64,000 bases of DNA, taken from NCBI RefSeq assembly GCF_051488685.1, contig NZ_JBPSEH010000004.1:1-64000 (forward strand), given 5' to 3'. The position numbers and the translations under genes were made by a program. Positions within the stretch are counted from its first letter, which is position 1; each line of letters opens with the position of its first letter. Positions 1-9,246 of this stretch are shown here, in pieces. The notes under the pieces were generated by a model. The model saw only the letters and a program-made list of their open reading frames with translations, was not told the DNA's origin and did not search any database. Source of the DNA: Melioribacter sp051488685. GTDB taxonomy: Bacteria; Bacteroidota; Ignavibacteria; Ignavibacteriales; Melioribacteraceae.

Positions 1-169
1 ACCTTCGTACAAAAAAAATTAAAAAAGAAAAAGCCTCAGTATTTACCGAGGCTTATTTTTGTTTGTAGCGGGGACAGTCCGTTAGCCAACGGATTGAACC
101 TGCAACCTTCGTACAAAAAAAATTAAAAAAGAAAAAGCCTCAGTATTTACCGAGGCTTATTTTTGTTTG

Positions 170-181
<12 letters not shown>
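1..181. repeat. 77-bp direct repeat of tRNA 3' end plus terminator
   Basis: Bases 1-77 are identical to bases 105-181. Each copy holds the minus-strand tRNA terminator and the last 12 nt of the tRNA. A second shared block, 94-111 versus 185-202, matches the T-arm/variable region of the tRNA. In the first copy the two tRNA blocks are separated by a 16-nt self-complementary insert at 78-93 (arms TCCGTT and AACGGA), where the real tRNA has 3 nt. The repeat period is 104 bp, and because the window starts exactly at the repeat junction, more units may lie upstream. No anticodon arm is present in the first copy, so it is a remnant and not a working tRNA. Confidence 0.85.
122..158 (-). terminator. 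Rho-independent terminator of the initiator tRNA
   Basis: Read on the minus strand, a 7-bp stem (AAGCCTC/GAGGCTT, arms at 152-158 and 135-141, 10-nt loop) is followed by a T-rich tract. It begins about 11 nt past the tRNA 3' end. An identical copy sits at 18-54 in the duplicated unit. Confidence 0.8.
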
Positions 182-242
<61 letters not shown>

Positions 243-356
243 ATGTAATCTTAGTATCGCTTCAAATTTTGGGCTTCTAATATAAGGAACTGCCAAATCG
301 TTGTCAACTTCATCGGAAAAAAATAATCATTTTAGTCCTTTATTTCTTTAAAAACC

Positions 357-386
357 TTGATACTTTTATTTATTGTAATAATTTTG
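357..386 (+). promoter_or_regulatory. Candidate sigma-A promoter of recN
   Basis: TTGA at 357-360 is followed after 18 nt by TAATTTTG at 379-386, which matches the Bacteroidota TAnnTTTG -7 consensus. Transcription would start near 393, 26 nt before the recN ATG. This rests on motif matching alone. Confidence 0.35.
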
Positions 387-418
387 GGTTGAAGTTTTGT
401 TAAACAATAGAACAAGTT

Positions 419-2125
419 ATGTTAAAGAGCCTTTACATAAAAGATTATGCACTTATTGAAGAGATTGAAATTGAATTTCACGGCGGTTTAAATATCATCA
501 CGGGTGAAACAGGTGCCGGCAAATCGATTCTTATTGATGCAATGGGTCTGCTCTTAGGTGACAGAGCCTCTTCGGAAGTCGTCCGAAAAGGTGCAATTAA
601 ATCAATTGTGGAAGGAATATTCGATGTCAAAGGGCATCAAAAAGTAATCAACCTGCTCTCTGAAAATGACATCGAAATTTATGACGATCTGATTGTTCGA
701 AGAGAAATTTCTGTAAAGGGTACGAATAGATGTTTCTTAAATGATTCACCGGTATCGCTATCTCTAATTAAAGATATCGGAAATTACCTTGTCGATTTAC
801 ACGGACAACACGAGCACCAGTCACTTCTCAGAATTTCAACTCACATTGAGTTGATCGACGAGTTTGCTAACAATGAATCCATGCTAAATAAATACAAACA
901 AAATTTAACTCTACTCAAGAATGAAATTGCTAAATATGAAGAGCTCGTTTCGAAAGAAGATGCACTAAAAGAAAAATATGAACTCTATAGTTTCCAGTTA
1001 AAGGAGATAAATGAAGTAGATCCTCAACCGGGTGAAGAGGAAACTCTGGAAAAAGAATTGAATCTACTCGAAAACAGTGAACAATTAATTGAGCTTTCCG
1101 AAGAAATTTATCATCTCCTCTATGAAGAGGAAAATTCGGTTCACGACCGTATCAATTACATTAAAAACCGAATTGCTGAATTGACAAAAATTGATTCTTC
1201 CGTAAGCGATAAACTAAACGAAATTGAGTCAGCTTCCATTATTATTGCAGAAGTTTCGAACTTCTTTAGAAGCTACAAAGATAAAATTGATATAGATCCT
1301 GAACGGCTTGAAAATATACGGCAGCGCCTGAGCGCTTTTAAGTTATTGAAAAAAAAGTACGGCGGTTCTATTCATTCAGTTTTAGAATACAGAGACAAAA
1401 TTGCAGCTGAAATTGAGACTACAGAAAATTTTTCTACCTGGAAAGAAGAGCTTCTGAAAAAAATTGAATCCCTCAGAAAAGAATGCGGCTTGTTGGCAAT
1501 TACTTTATCGGAAGCTCGTAAAAAAGTTATTCCAAAGATTAAAAAGGAAATCGAACAAACTCTCAAAAATTTGGGCATTCCGAACAGCAATTTCCAGGTA
1601 AGGATCGAAAAAGAAAGGCTTGAAAATAATGATAACTACTTATTAATTGACCAAGAAAGAACTGGCTATAACGAAAGAGGCATCGATAAAATCGAATTTT
1701 ATATTTCAACCAATTTGGGTGAGGACCCCAAACCCTTAACGAAAGTTGCATCGGGAGGTGAAATTTCTAGGATCATGCTTGCTCTTAAATCGATACTTGC
1801 TAAATCTGAACGACTTCCAATTCTAATATTTGATGAAATCGATACGGGCATCAGTGGTTCGGTTGCTCAAAAAGTAGGCTTTGCTCTGAAAGAACTTGCC
1901 TCTTCACACCAGATAATTGCCATAACTCACCTGCCCCAGATTGCAGGTCTGGCTGATTATCACTACGCTGTCGAAAAGAAAAAATCAAATGGTAGAATTA
2001 TCAGTACAATTAGAATACTGAACGACGATGAAAAACTTAGAGAAGTAGCCAAATTAATCAGTGGTGAAGAAATTACCGAAGCTGCGCTTGACGGAGCTAG
2101 GGAGCTGATGAAAATTAAAAGTTGA
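419..2125 (+). CDS. recN: DNA repair protein RecN
   Basis: RecN is an SMC-like ATPase that acts on DNA double-strand breaks with RecA. The N-terminal ABC half carries Walker A GETGAGKS at residues 29-36. A coiled-coil stretch covers roughly residues 150-350, and the C-terminal half has the signature VASGGEISRIMLALKS and a Walker B ending in FDEIDTGISG. At 568 aa it is close to the E. coli length (553). The ATG at 419 starts directly at the conserved MLKSLYIKDYALI beginning, so the start is secure. It is the first gene after the divergent tRNA and has its own candidate promoter. Confidence 0.97.
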   Translation: MLKSLYIKDYALIEEIEIEFHGGLNIITGETGAGKSILIDAMGLLLGDRASSEVVRKGAIKSIVEGIFDVKGHQKVINLLSENDIEIYDDLIVRREISVKGTNRCFLNDSPVSLSLIKDIGNYLVDLHGQHEHQSLLRISTHIELIDEFANNESMLNKYKQNLTLLKNEIAKYEELVSKEDALKEKYELYSFQLKEINEVDPQPGEEETLEKELNLLENSEQLIELSEEIYHLLYEEENSVHDRINYIKNRIAELTKIDSSVSDKLNEIESASIIIAEVSNFFRSYKDKIDIDPERLENIRQRLSAFKLLKKKYGGSIHSVLEYRDKIAAEIETTENFSTWKEELLKKIESLRKECGLLAITLSEARKKVIPKIKKEIEQTLKNLGIPNSNFQVRIEKERLENNDNYLLIDQERTGYNERGIDKIEFYISTNLGEDPKPLTKVASGGEISRIMLALKSILAKSERLPILIFDEIDTGISGSVAQKVGFALKELASSHQIIAITHLPQIAGLADYHYAVEKKKSNGRIISTIRILNDDEKLREVAKLISGEEITEAALDGARELMKIKS

Positions 2126-2191
2126 TTTGACTCACAGCAGTAAAAAACAAGTTTTGGTTAAATTGAATTATCAATTAAGAGGAGAAAATCA

Positions 2192-3259
2192 ATGCGTCTC
2201 AATAAAAAATTTTTCGTATTTGTATGGTCGTTAATTTTGTTGTCGGTCCAGATTAAAGCGCAGTCTCTCTCAGAAACTCTTTCGAATTTATCGTCGACTG
2301 TTGGCGAAGCTTATGTGGCGCCTGTAATATCGGCATTCGGTTCTAATTTAAATTCTGGATGGATATCAGATATTCCCGAAGCTAAAATTCTTGGTTTTAG
2401 TCTTAATTTAAAAGTGGTGGGAATGGGCTCTTTGTTTTCTGACGATGTAAAACGATTCTCTGCAACTGGTGATTTTTATTTTAATGATGAACAAACAGAA
2501 CAAATTCTTGCCAATTCTGGGATTGGACCATCTAATCCCGATTATGAAAATTTGAAGCAGGAAATTATGGGTAGAAAGTTCAATGTTAAATTCTCAGGTC
2601 CAACAATTGTCGGAAGTAAGGACGAATTCCTGAAAGTTAAATTTGAAGGTGGCAATTTTTACAACGGTCATTATAATCTCAAGCCGTATGAAATTGTCCT
2701 CGAAGAAGTAAAAGGATTCCTCGATGAATTACCGGCGTTTCCAACTGCAGCTGTTCAATTGAATGTTGGAACCATACTCGGTACTAATTTATCCGTAAGA
2801 TATTTGCCTGCTGTTGATATTAAGGATCTAGGTAAATTTACATTCTGGGGATTGGGTGCAGTTCACAATCTAAATGTATTTTTCAACAATCCTTTGCCAC
2901 TGGATTTATCCGTTGCTGCTTTTTATCAGCAATTGAAAGTAGGCGACATATTTGAAACTAAAGCAACACAGTTTGGAGTTTTTGCCAGTAAAAAATTCGG
3001 AATGTTAGTTTCGATTACACCTTTTGCAGGCTTGACGCTCGAATCTTCTAAAACGACGGTAAATTACGACTATCAATCGAATCAAACTGTCAATAGTGTT
3101 CCCGTGCCTCCTACAAAAGTTTCGTTCGAACTTGAAGGCGAAAATTCGAGTGCAATGACGGTTGGCTTTAATCTGAGCCTGATTATTTTTGACATTGTTG
3201 CCGATTATAAACTTGCTAAAACTAACACGGCAACACTGGGACTGGTAATCGGATTTTAA
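2192..3259 (+). CDS. Predicted outer-membrane beta-barrel protein (DUF6588-like)
   Basis: A 355-aa secreted protein. Residues 1-23 form a signal peptide ending in an A-Q-S cleavage region typical of this phylum. The rest is alternating polar/hydrophobic beta-strand sequence with many Gly and Asn turns, and it ends in a strand finishing with Phe (VIGF), as outer-membrane barrels do. The pattern of a surface-exposed N-terminal part followed by repeated strand pairs (the RYLPAVDI and GLGAVHNL regions) resembles DUF6588 proteins of Bacteroidota, but that family name is tentative. A clear ribosome site (AGGAG) lies upstream of the ATG. Function unknown. Confidence 0.65.
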   Translation: MRLNKKFFVFVWSLILLSVQIKAQSLSETLSNLSSTVGEAYVAPVISAFGSNLNSGWISDIPEAKILGFSLNLKVVGMGSLFSDDVKRFSATGDFYFNDEQTEQILANSGIGPSNPDYENLKQEIMGRKFNVKFSGPTIVGSKDEFLKVKFEGGNFYNGHYNLKPYEIVLEEVKGFLDELPAFPTAAVQLNVGTILGTNLSVRYLPAVDIKDLGKFTFWGLGAVHNLNVFFNNPLPLDLSVAAFYQQLKVGDIFETKATQFGVFASKKFGMLVSITPFAGLTLESSKTTVNYDYQSNQTVNSVPVPPTKVSFELEGENSSAMTVGFNLSLIIFDIVADYKLAKTNTATLGLVIGF

Positions 3260-3272
3260 GAGATAATTTATT

Positions 3273-4406
3273 GTGGATAAATTAGCAATTTACATTCATA
3301 TCCCTTTTTGCGACCATAAATGTATTTATTGCGATTTTTATTCAATTACGAATTATAAAAACAAAGAGACTTATTTAAAATGCTTAAAAAAAGAAGTTCT
3401 GCATTACGCAAATTTGTATTCTAACGAATACGAAGTTAATTCGATCTATTTCGGCGGGGGAACGCCTTCATTCGTCTCCCCCGAATATATTTCTGCAATA
3501 CTCGACCAAATCAAAAATTCTTTCCAGATTTTGAACAATGTGGAAATTACGCTTGAAACAAACCCCGGTACAGTCGATTATGAAAAACTCGGTAAATTTC
3601 TTGATATCGGTATTAATCGTTTGAGTATTGGTATCCAATCGTTCGATGAAGACGATCTGAAGTTTTTAACCCGTATTCACGATTCCGAAACTGCAAGAGA
3701 CTGTGTGTTGGCAGCCTCAAAAGCAGGCTTTGAAAATATTAGTATCGATTTGATTTTTAATCTTCCTGGACAGACAAAAGAAAAATGGCTGAAAAATCTG
3801 AAGCAGGCCATTGAACTACCGATCAATCATATTTCTGCTTATAGTCTTATTCTGGAAAAAGGAACTATCTTAAATAAAATGGTGCTCGATGGAAAAATAA
3901 TACTTCAAGATGAGGATTACGACGCCGAACTGTACGAAACCACAATTGATTTTCTCAATTCGAAAGGTTTTCTCCAATACGAAGTATCCAACTTTGCTAA
4001 GCCAGGTTACGAATCGAGTCATAATAAGGCTTACTGGCATTATGACGATTATCTTGGTTTCGGAACCTCTTCGCATTCGTTCATAAAAAATAAAAGATGG
4101 TGGAATTATGCAAGTCTCGAATTTTATAACCGAGCCGTCAACGAAAAGGGACACGCCGTTGCAGGCAGCGAAGTTTTAACTCCGAGTATGATGCTCGAAG
4201 AATTTGTAATGCTGGCGCTCAGAAGTGACGGTATTGACATTGCAGCATTAAAAAATCGTTTCGGTAAGAAATGGCTTGATGATAATCAGCCAATTCTTGA
4301 TAACCTTAAATCAAACGGCTTGCTGAATATTGAAAACGGATTAATCCGTCTTACGAAAAAAGGTTATCTACTCTGCGACGAGATTCTGTTAAATTTCAGT
4401 TACTAA
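3273..4406 (+). CDS. hemW: Radical SAM heme chaperone HemW
   Basis: HemW is related to oxygen-independent coproporphyrinogen oxidase but lacks its second-SAM features and delivers heme to membrane respiratory enzymes. The 377-aa product starts with the cluster motif C13-x3-C17-x2-C20 in the HemW context (HIPFC...YCDFYS). GGGTPS follows at residues 61-66. The start is GTG. A heme-insertion role fits the cytochrome bd genes later in the window, although they are 41 kb away. Assignment over HemN rests on the 377-aa length and the N-terminal motif. Confidence 0.93.
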   Translation: MDKLAIYIHIPFCDHKCIYCDFYSITNYKNKETYLKCLKKEVLHYANLYSNEYEVNSIYFGGGTPSFVSPEYISAILDQIKNSFQILNNVEITLETNPGTVDYEKLGKFLDIGINRLSIGIQSFDEDDLKFLTRIHDSETARDCVLAASKAGFENISIDLIFNLPGQTKEKWLKNLKQAIELPINHISAYSLILEKGTILNKMVLDGKIILQDEDYDAELYETTIDFLNSKGFLQYEVSNFAKPGYESSHNKAYWHYDDYLGFGTSSHSFIKNKRWWNYASLEFYNRAVNEKGHAVAGSEVLTPSMMLEEFVMLALRSDGIDIAALKNRFGKKWLDDNQPILDNLKSNGLLNIENGLIRLTKKGYLLCDEILLNFSY

Positions 4407-4456
4407 TTCAGAATTTGCTTATTGCATTAAATATTCATAGATTTGCGTACTCTCAT

Positions 4457-4483
4457 TCGCCCCTTAGTGGGCGATTTTTATTT
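4457..4483 (+). terminator. Hairpin with T-tract between hemW and rimP
   Basis: A 6-bp GC stem (TCGCCC at 4457-4462, GGGCGA at 4469-4474) with a 6-nt loop is followed by TTTTTATTT. It ends 8 nt before the rimP ATG. It can be read either as the hemW terminator or as a leader attenuator in front of the rimP-nusA-infB operon. Confidence 0.55.
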
Positions 4484-4490
4484 GTGTGTT

Positions 4491-4955
4491 ATGGAAAAAG
4501 ATATATTAAAACAGAAAATTGATAATATTGTCTCTCAAAAAGGTTTTTTCCTAATAGAATTAATATTGCGAGGAGATAAGAAACAAAGGATAATTGAAAT
4601 CTTTATCGACGGAAAGGAGCCTGTAACTGCTTCCATTTGCGCTGAACTAAGTAGAGCTATTAAAGACAAGATCGAAGAAGAGAAATTGATTGATTCGAAT
4701 TATCGTTTAGATGTTTCTTCTCCGGGAATTGAGCGTCCCCTTAAATTTCTTGAACAGTTTTATAAGCATATCAACAGAAATTTTGAAGTGCATTTTCAAG
4801 CAGGAGACGAAAAACTTAAGATTAATGGTAAGTTAATTCGGATTGACGACGACAAATTGACTTTTGAAGTTAAGTCGAAATCCGCAAAAGAAACTGATGA
4901 ATACGTAATAAATTTTAAAGATATAAATAAAGCAAAAGTATTAATTAGCTTTTGA
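4491..4955 (+). CDS. rimP: Ribosome maturation factor RimP
   Basis: RimP assists 30S subunit maturation. The product is 154 aa from the ATG at 4491. It has the N-terminal alpha/beta domain with the ELxR...RIIEIFID pattern, the diagnostic LDVSSPGIERPLK segment and an SH3-like C-terminus. A TTG at 4443 could extend the frame by 16 residues, but that stretch runs through the terminator-like hairpin and has no family similarity, so it is rejected. It is the first gene of the conserved rimP-nusA-infB operon. Confidence 0.93.
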   Translation: MEKDILKQKIDNIVSQKGFFLIELILRGDKKQRIIEIFIDGKEPVTASICAELSRAIKDKIEEEKLIDSNYRLDVSSPGIERPLKFLEQFYKHINRNFEVHFQAGDEKLKINGKLIRIDDDKLTFEVKSKSAKETDEYVINFKDINKAKVLISF

Positions 4956-4971
4956 TTTGGAGGAATATTAA

Positions 4972-6219
4972 ATGAACCCAGAAATAGTCGAATCGTTTGC
5001 CCAAATGGTGCGGGAAAAAAGTCTCGATAAAGATGTTCTCGCAGGCATAATGGAAGAAATATTCGGTCTTCTCGTTAAAAAGAAATTCGGTAATGATGCC
5101 AGATACGATGTCGTGGTCAATATGGACAAAGGCGATATTGAAATTTTTCTGGAGCGTACAATCGTCGAAAAAGTTGAAAACCCTTCTACTGAAATCAGTA
5201 TAGACGAAGTTAATGAGCGAGGTAACGAGGAGCAACTCGAAATAGGCGACGACTACGTCGAAAAAATAGAATTGTCCCAGTTCGGAAGGCGACTTATCAA
5301 TCTTGCTCGTCAGAATCTCAATCAAAAGATCAGAGAAATTGAAAAAGATATTGTTTATAATGAATACAAAGAAATGATCGGTGAAATTGTTGTGGGGGAT
5401 ATTTATCAGGTTAGAAGAAATGACGTGCTTGTTAATCATAACAAGAACGAGTTGATACTTCCGAGGAGTGAACAAATTCCGCGAGAGAAATATAAAAAAG
5501 GCGAAACAATTCGCGCCGTTGTTAAAGAGGTCAAAAAGAATCAAAACGGCCCGGTCATTATCATATCTCGAGCTGATAATATGTTCCTGCGACGTTTATT
5601 TGAAATAGAGATACCTGAAATTTACGACGGTGTTATCGAAATTAAAGGTATTGCAAGAGAACCCGGCGAAAGAGCTAAAGTTGCCGTCGAATCGCAGGAT
5701 TCCCGCATCGACGCCGTGGGCGCTTGCGTGGGTATGAAGGGAGTTCGCATTCATGCCATCGTGCGCGAATTGAATAATGAAAATATCGACGTAATAAACT
5801 ATTCTGACGACCCCGTGGTATTTATTCAAAGATGTCTTGCCCCAGCTAAATTACGTCAGATTGAAATTGATGAGGAAAATAAAAAATGTACTGTAACAGC
5901 TGATGCCGACCAGATCTCTTTAATTGTCGGTAGAAACGGTGTTAATATTCGCCTCGCGATGAAACTAACGGGCTACGATATTGAAGTTCTCCGTCAGGAA
6001 AAACAACTCGACGAATACGAAGAAGATATTGAACTCCCAGAACTCAGAGAAGAACTCGGCAGCGACATTGTCGATATTCTTATCAGTAATCGCTTTGAAA
6101 CTGCAGTCGAAGTTCTTAAAGCTGGCGTCGATAAACTAAAAAATATTGAAGGTATCGGCGAGGAAAAAGCAAAAGAGATAATCCAAATTCTCGAAAATCA
6201 ATTTGAAGAAGAAGAATAA
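4972..6219 (+). CDS. nusA: Transcription termination/antitermination factor NusA
   Basis: NusA binds RNA polymerase and nascent RNA. The 415-aa protein has the N-terminal polymerase-binding domain (residues 1-120), an S1 domain (about 130-200), and two KH domains with GxxG loops GMKG (KH1) and GRNG (KH2). A C-terminal helix-hairpin-helix (KLKNIEGIGEEKAKEI) precedes an acidic tail. It is shorter than E. coli NusA (495) because only one C-terminal helical repeat is present. A strong GGAGG ribosome site precedes the ATG. It lies 16 nt after rimP. Confidence 0.97.
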   Translation: MNPEIVESFAQMVREKSLDKDVLAGIMEEIFGLLVKKKFGNDARYDVVVNMDKGDIEIFLERTIVEKVENPSTEISIDEVNERGNEEQLEIGDDYVEKIELSQFGRRLINLARQNLNQKIREIEKDIVYNEYKEMIGEIVVGDIYQVRRNDVLVNHNKNELILPRSEQIPREKYKKGETIRAVVKEVKKNQNGPVIIISRADNMFLRRLFEIEIPEIYDGVIEIKGIAREPGERAKVAVESQDSRIDAVGACVGMKGVRIHAIVRELNNENIDVINYSDDPVVFIQRCLAPAKLRQIEIDEENKKCTVTADADQISLIVGRNGVNIRLAMKLTGYDIEVLRQEKQLDEYEEDIELPELREELGSDIVDILISNRFETAVEVLKAGVDKLKNIEGIGEEKAKEIIQILENQFEEEE

Positions 6220-6236
6220 AAAATTTAGGTACTCAA

Positions 6237-8885
6237 ATGCCGGAAGTAAAAAATAAAAAATTAAGGATCTACAAGTTCGCTTCTGAATATAATTTGCCCA
6301 CAGACCAGATCATTGAATTTCTTCAGAAGAAGGGATACGATGTAAAAAACCATATGTCGATTCTAAGCGATGAAATGGAAAGCGACATACGCGACCATTT
6401 CAAAAAAGATATCGAAAAAGCAGAACAACATTATAAAAAGATATCGGAATTCCAGAAAAAACGAGGCGGTGGCGAAGAGCCTAAGGCTGAAGAGAAAACT
6501 GAGGCAGCCATAAAAGAAAAACCAAAAGCAGTCGAAGAGCCTACAAAAGAAGATATTCATGAAACAGTTCATATTGAAGAAATTCCGGAACCTCAGGCTA
6601 AAGAATCCGCTATTGCAGAAGAAGTGGCACTATCTGAACCAGTTGAAACTATAACTGAAGAAGAAACCCCGGCTGAAGGCGATAAATTTAAAACTCCGGC
6701 AGAAAGAGAACTAGAAAACAGAAATAAAGGCTTGAAGATAGTTGGTAAGATTGAACTTGAAAAGGAACAGAAAAAGAAAAAAGAGGAAAAATCAGAAGCC
6801 GAAAAACCGATAGAACCTCAGGTGGTTCTCGAAGATAAAAAGCCAAAGTTAGAGGAAGAAAAATCAGAAGAACCTGTTAAAAAGAAGAAGAAGAAAAAAT
6901 TAAAAGCTAAGGGTAAAGGAAAAGAAGACAAAGTTGAAGAAGCAGTTTCCAAGAAAAAAAGAAAGCTTAAAAAATTCCAGGTAGACAAAAAAGAAGTTGA
7001 AGAAGCAATTAAGCGTACACTGATGAGTATGGACGATTCGTCCATTTCTGAACGCGCCTCGCTCAGAAAAAAGAAAAAGAAAGAAAAACAAGAACAACTT
7101 GAAAAAATCATAGAGCAAAAACAACAGGAAAAGAAGAAACTTAAAGTTGTTGAATATATCGCCGTTGGCGAACTTGCGAATTTAATGGGTGTTTCTGTTA
7201 ACGAAGTAATACAAAAGTGTATCAGCCTTGGGCTGATGGTTTCGATTAATCAGCGACTTGATATCGAGACAATCGAATTGATTGCTTCCGATTTCGGATT
7301 CGAAGTGGAACTCGAAGAAGAATATTTGAGCGAGTTGGTCGAAGAAGAAGACGAACCAGAAGATTTCTTGAAGCCGCGTCCTCCAGTTGTTACTATAATG
7401 GGTCACGTTGATCATGGTAAGACATCGCTGCTCGATTTCATCAGAAGAACTAATGTGGTAGCAGGCGAAGCTGGCGGTATTACGCAACACATCGGTGCTT
7501 ACAAAGTGGTCCTCGAAGACGGAAAAGAAATTACATTTCTCGATACTCCCGGTCACGAAGCATTTACTGCCATGCGCGCTAGAGGAGCTCAGGTTACCGA
7601 TATCGTAGTTTTAGTTGTGGCAGCCGACGATGCTGTGATGCCCCAAACAGTTGAAGCAATTAATCATGCTCTGGCGGCTAATGTTTCGATAGTCGTGGCG
7701 ATAAATAAAATTGATAAACCAAATGCCAATGCTGAAAAAATTAAACAGCAGCTGGCAGAACGAAACATTCTGGTAGAAGATTGGGGCGGTAAATATCAAT
7801 GCGTGGAAATTTCAGCTAAAACAGGAAAAAACGTCGACTTATTACTCGAAAAAATATTGCTCGAAGCTGAAATGCTCGATTTAAAAGCTAATCCTGACAA
7901 ACCAGCACGCGGTGCAGTAATCGAATCGCAGCTCGATAAAGGAAGAGGAATCACTGCAACAATCCTTGTTCAAAAAGGTACACTTAAAATAGGCGACCCC
8001 TTCATAGCAGGAACGGCTTATGGAAGAGTTCGTGCAATGTTCGACGAAAGAGGGAACAAAGTTAAAGAAGCTCTCCCTTCAACGCCCGTGCTTGTCCTCG
8101 GTTTCGAATCGACGCCGCAAGCGGGTGATACTTTCGTCGTGGTTGAATCGGAAAGAGAAGCGCGCGAAATTAGCATTAAAAGAATGCAAATTAAACGCGA
8201 ACAAGAACACAGACAGGTACGACATATTACGCTTGAAGAAATTGCAAATCAGATATCTTCTGGCGGCTTAAAAGAGTTACCAATAATCGTCAAAGGCGAC
8301 GTCGATGGTTCTGTGGAAGCCCTTTCGGATGCCCTTATGAAACTGTCGAATAATGAAGTCTCTGTAAGGGTTATTCACAAGGGTGTTGGAGCAATCTCGG
8401 AAGGAGATGTCTTATTGGCAGCAGCATCGGGTGCTATTATAATTGGTTTCCATGTGCGTCCGAATAATAATGCACGAAAATTAGCTGAATCCGAAAAAGT
8501 CGATATCAGACTCTATAATATCATCTACGATGCAATCAATGCTGTTAAATCAGCACTCGAAGGACTTCTTTCACCGGTTGTTTCTGAGGAATTGGTCGGT
8601 ACCGCAGAAGTGCGTCAGATATTCAAAGTGCCTAAAGTCGGTACGGTTGCCGGTTGTTATGTGACGGATGGTAAAATTACCCGAAACGGAAAGGTAAGGC
8701 TTTACAGGGACGGTATAGTTATTTATGAAGGCCAACTCGAATCCCTCAAGCGTTTCAAAGATGATGTTAGAGAAGTTGAAAAAGGATTCGAGTGCGGTCT
8801 CAATATTGCAAACTTCAACGATATAAAAGTAGGCGATGTAATTGAAGTATATAAAATTGTCGAAACAAAGAAAACGTTGAATTGA
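6237..8885 (+). CDS. infB: Translation initiation factor IF-2
   Basis: IF-2 is the GTPase that places initiator tRNA on the ribosome. Of 882 aa, the first 60 form the IF-2N helical domain, and residues 70-300 are a highly charged Lys/Glu linker. A second IF-2N-like segment follows. The G domain shows G1 GHVDHGKT at 389-396, DTPG at 436-439 and NKID at 490-493. Domains II-IV complete the C-terminus. Three long antisense and frame-shifted open frames over the low-complexity linker are compositional shadows. It follows nusA by 17 nt and precedes rbfA by 1 nt. Confidence 0.98.
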   Translation: MPEVKNKKLRIYKFASEYNLPTDQIIEFLQKKGYDVKNHMSILSDEMESDIRDHFKKDIEKAEQHYKKISEFQKKRGGGEEPKAEEKTEAAIKEKPKAVEEPTKEDIHETVHIEEIPEPQAKESAIAEEVALSEPVETITEEETPAEGDKFKTPAERELENRNKGLKIVGKIELEKEQKKKKEEKSEAEKPIEPQVVLEDKKPKLEEEKSEEPVKKKKKKKLKAKGKGKEDKVEEAVSKKKRKLKKFQVDKKEVEEAIKRTLMSMDDSSISERASLRKKKKKEKQEQLEKIIEQKQQEKKKLKVVEYIAVGELANLMGVSVNEVIQKCISLGLMVSINQRLDIETIELIASDFGFEVELEEEYLSELVEEEDEPEDFLKPRPPVVTIMGHVDHGKTSLLDFIRRTNVVAGEAGGITQHIGAYKVVLEDGKEITFLDTPGHEAFTAMRARGAQVTDIVVLVVAADDAVMPQTVEAINHALAANVSIVVAINKIDKPNANAEKIKQQLAERNILVEDWGGKYQCVEISAKTGKNVDLLLEKILLEAEMLDLKANPDKPARGAVIESQLDKGRGITATILVQKGTLKIGDPFIAGTAYGRVRAMFDERGNKVKEALPSTPVLVLGFESTPQAGDTFVVVESEREAREISIKRMQIKREQEHRQVRHITLEEIANQISSGGLKELPIIVKGDVDGSVEALSDALMKLSNNEVSVRVIHKGVGAISEGDVLLAAASGAIIIGFHVRPNNNARKLAESEKVDIRLYNIIYDAINAVKSALEGLLSPVVSEELVGTAEVRQIFKVPKVGTVAGCYVTDGKITRNGKVRLYRDGIVIYEGQLESLKRFKDDVREVEKGFECGLNIANFNDIKVGDVIEVYKIVETKKTLN

Positions 8886-8886
8886 G

Positions 8887-9246
8887 ATGAGTTCATTCAG
8901 GATCGATAAAGTAGCCAGTATGATCAAGGAGGAACTGAGTCTTATCTTTTTACATAAGATTCAGGATCCGAGTCTCAGCTTGATAACCATTACAAGTGTA
9001 AAATTGAGTCCCGATCTCAAATTGTCGAAAGTCTATTTGTCAGTATACGAAAAAGAGAAACGAGAGGAAGTTCTTACTAAAGTGAATGAATTGAAAAGCT
9101 GGATTCGTACGCAACTGGCAGGTAGAATCAGAGTTCGATTTGTGCCCGAACTCGAGTTCTTTATCGACGATACACTCGATTATGTTGAAAAAATTGAGAC
9201 GATATTAAAGAAGATTCATGAAAGTGATAACAAGGAAAATGTTTAA
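8887..9246 (+). CDS. rbfA: Ribosome-binding factor A
   Basis: RbfA is a small KH-fold factor for 16S rRNA 5'-end processing and cold-tolerant 30S assembly. The 119-aa protein has the family start SFRIDKVASMIKEELS and the DPSLSLITITSVKLSPDL segment containing the conserved beta-strand. The stop codon overlaps the preferred truB start (ATG then TTTAA), which suggests translational coupling within the operon. Confidence 0.94.
   Translation: MSSFRIDKVASMIKEELSLIFLHKIQDPSLSLITITSVKLSPDLKLSKVYLSVYEKEKREEVLTKVNELKSWIRTQLAGRIRVRFVPELEFFIDDTLDYVEKIETILKKIHESDNKENV

Noticed and set aside
4443..4490. TTG-initiated N-terminal extension of rimP
   Set aside because: It translates a terminator-like hairpin and adds 16 residues absent from the family. 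The ATG at 4491 gives the normal length.
4945..5544. Long open frame (199 codons) on the minus strand opposite nusA
   Set aside because: It mirrors the codon structure of a certain gene, has no ribosome site and encodes a biased Phe/Asn-rich sequence.
6818..7124. Antisense open frames over the infB linker
   Set aside because: They are Phe/Ser-rich reverse images of the Lys/Glu linker and not plausible proteins.
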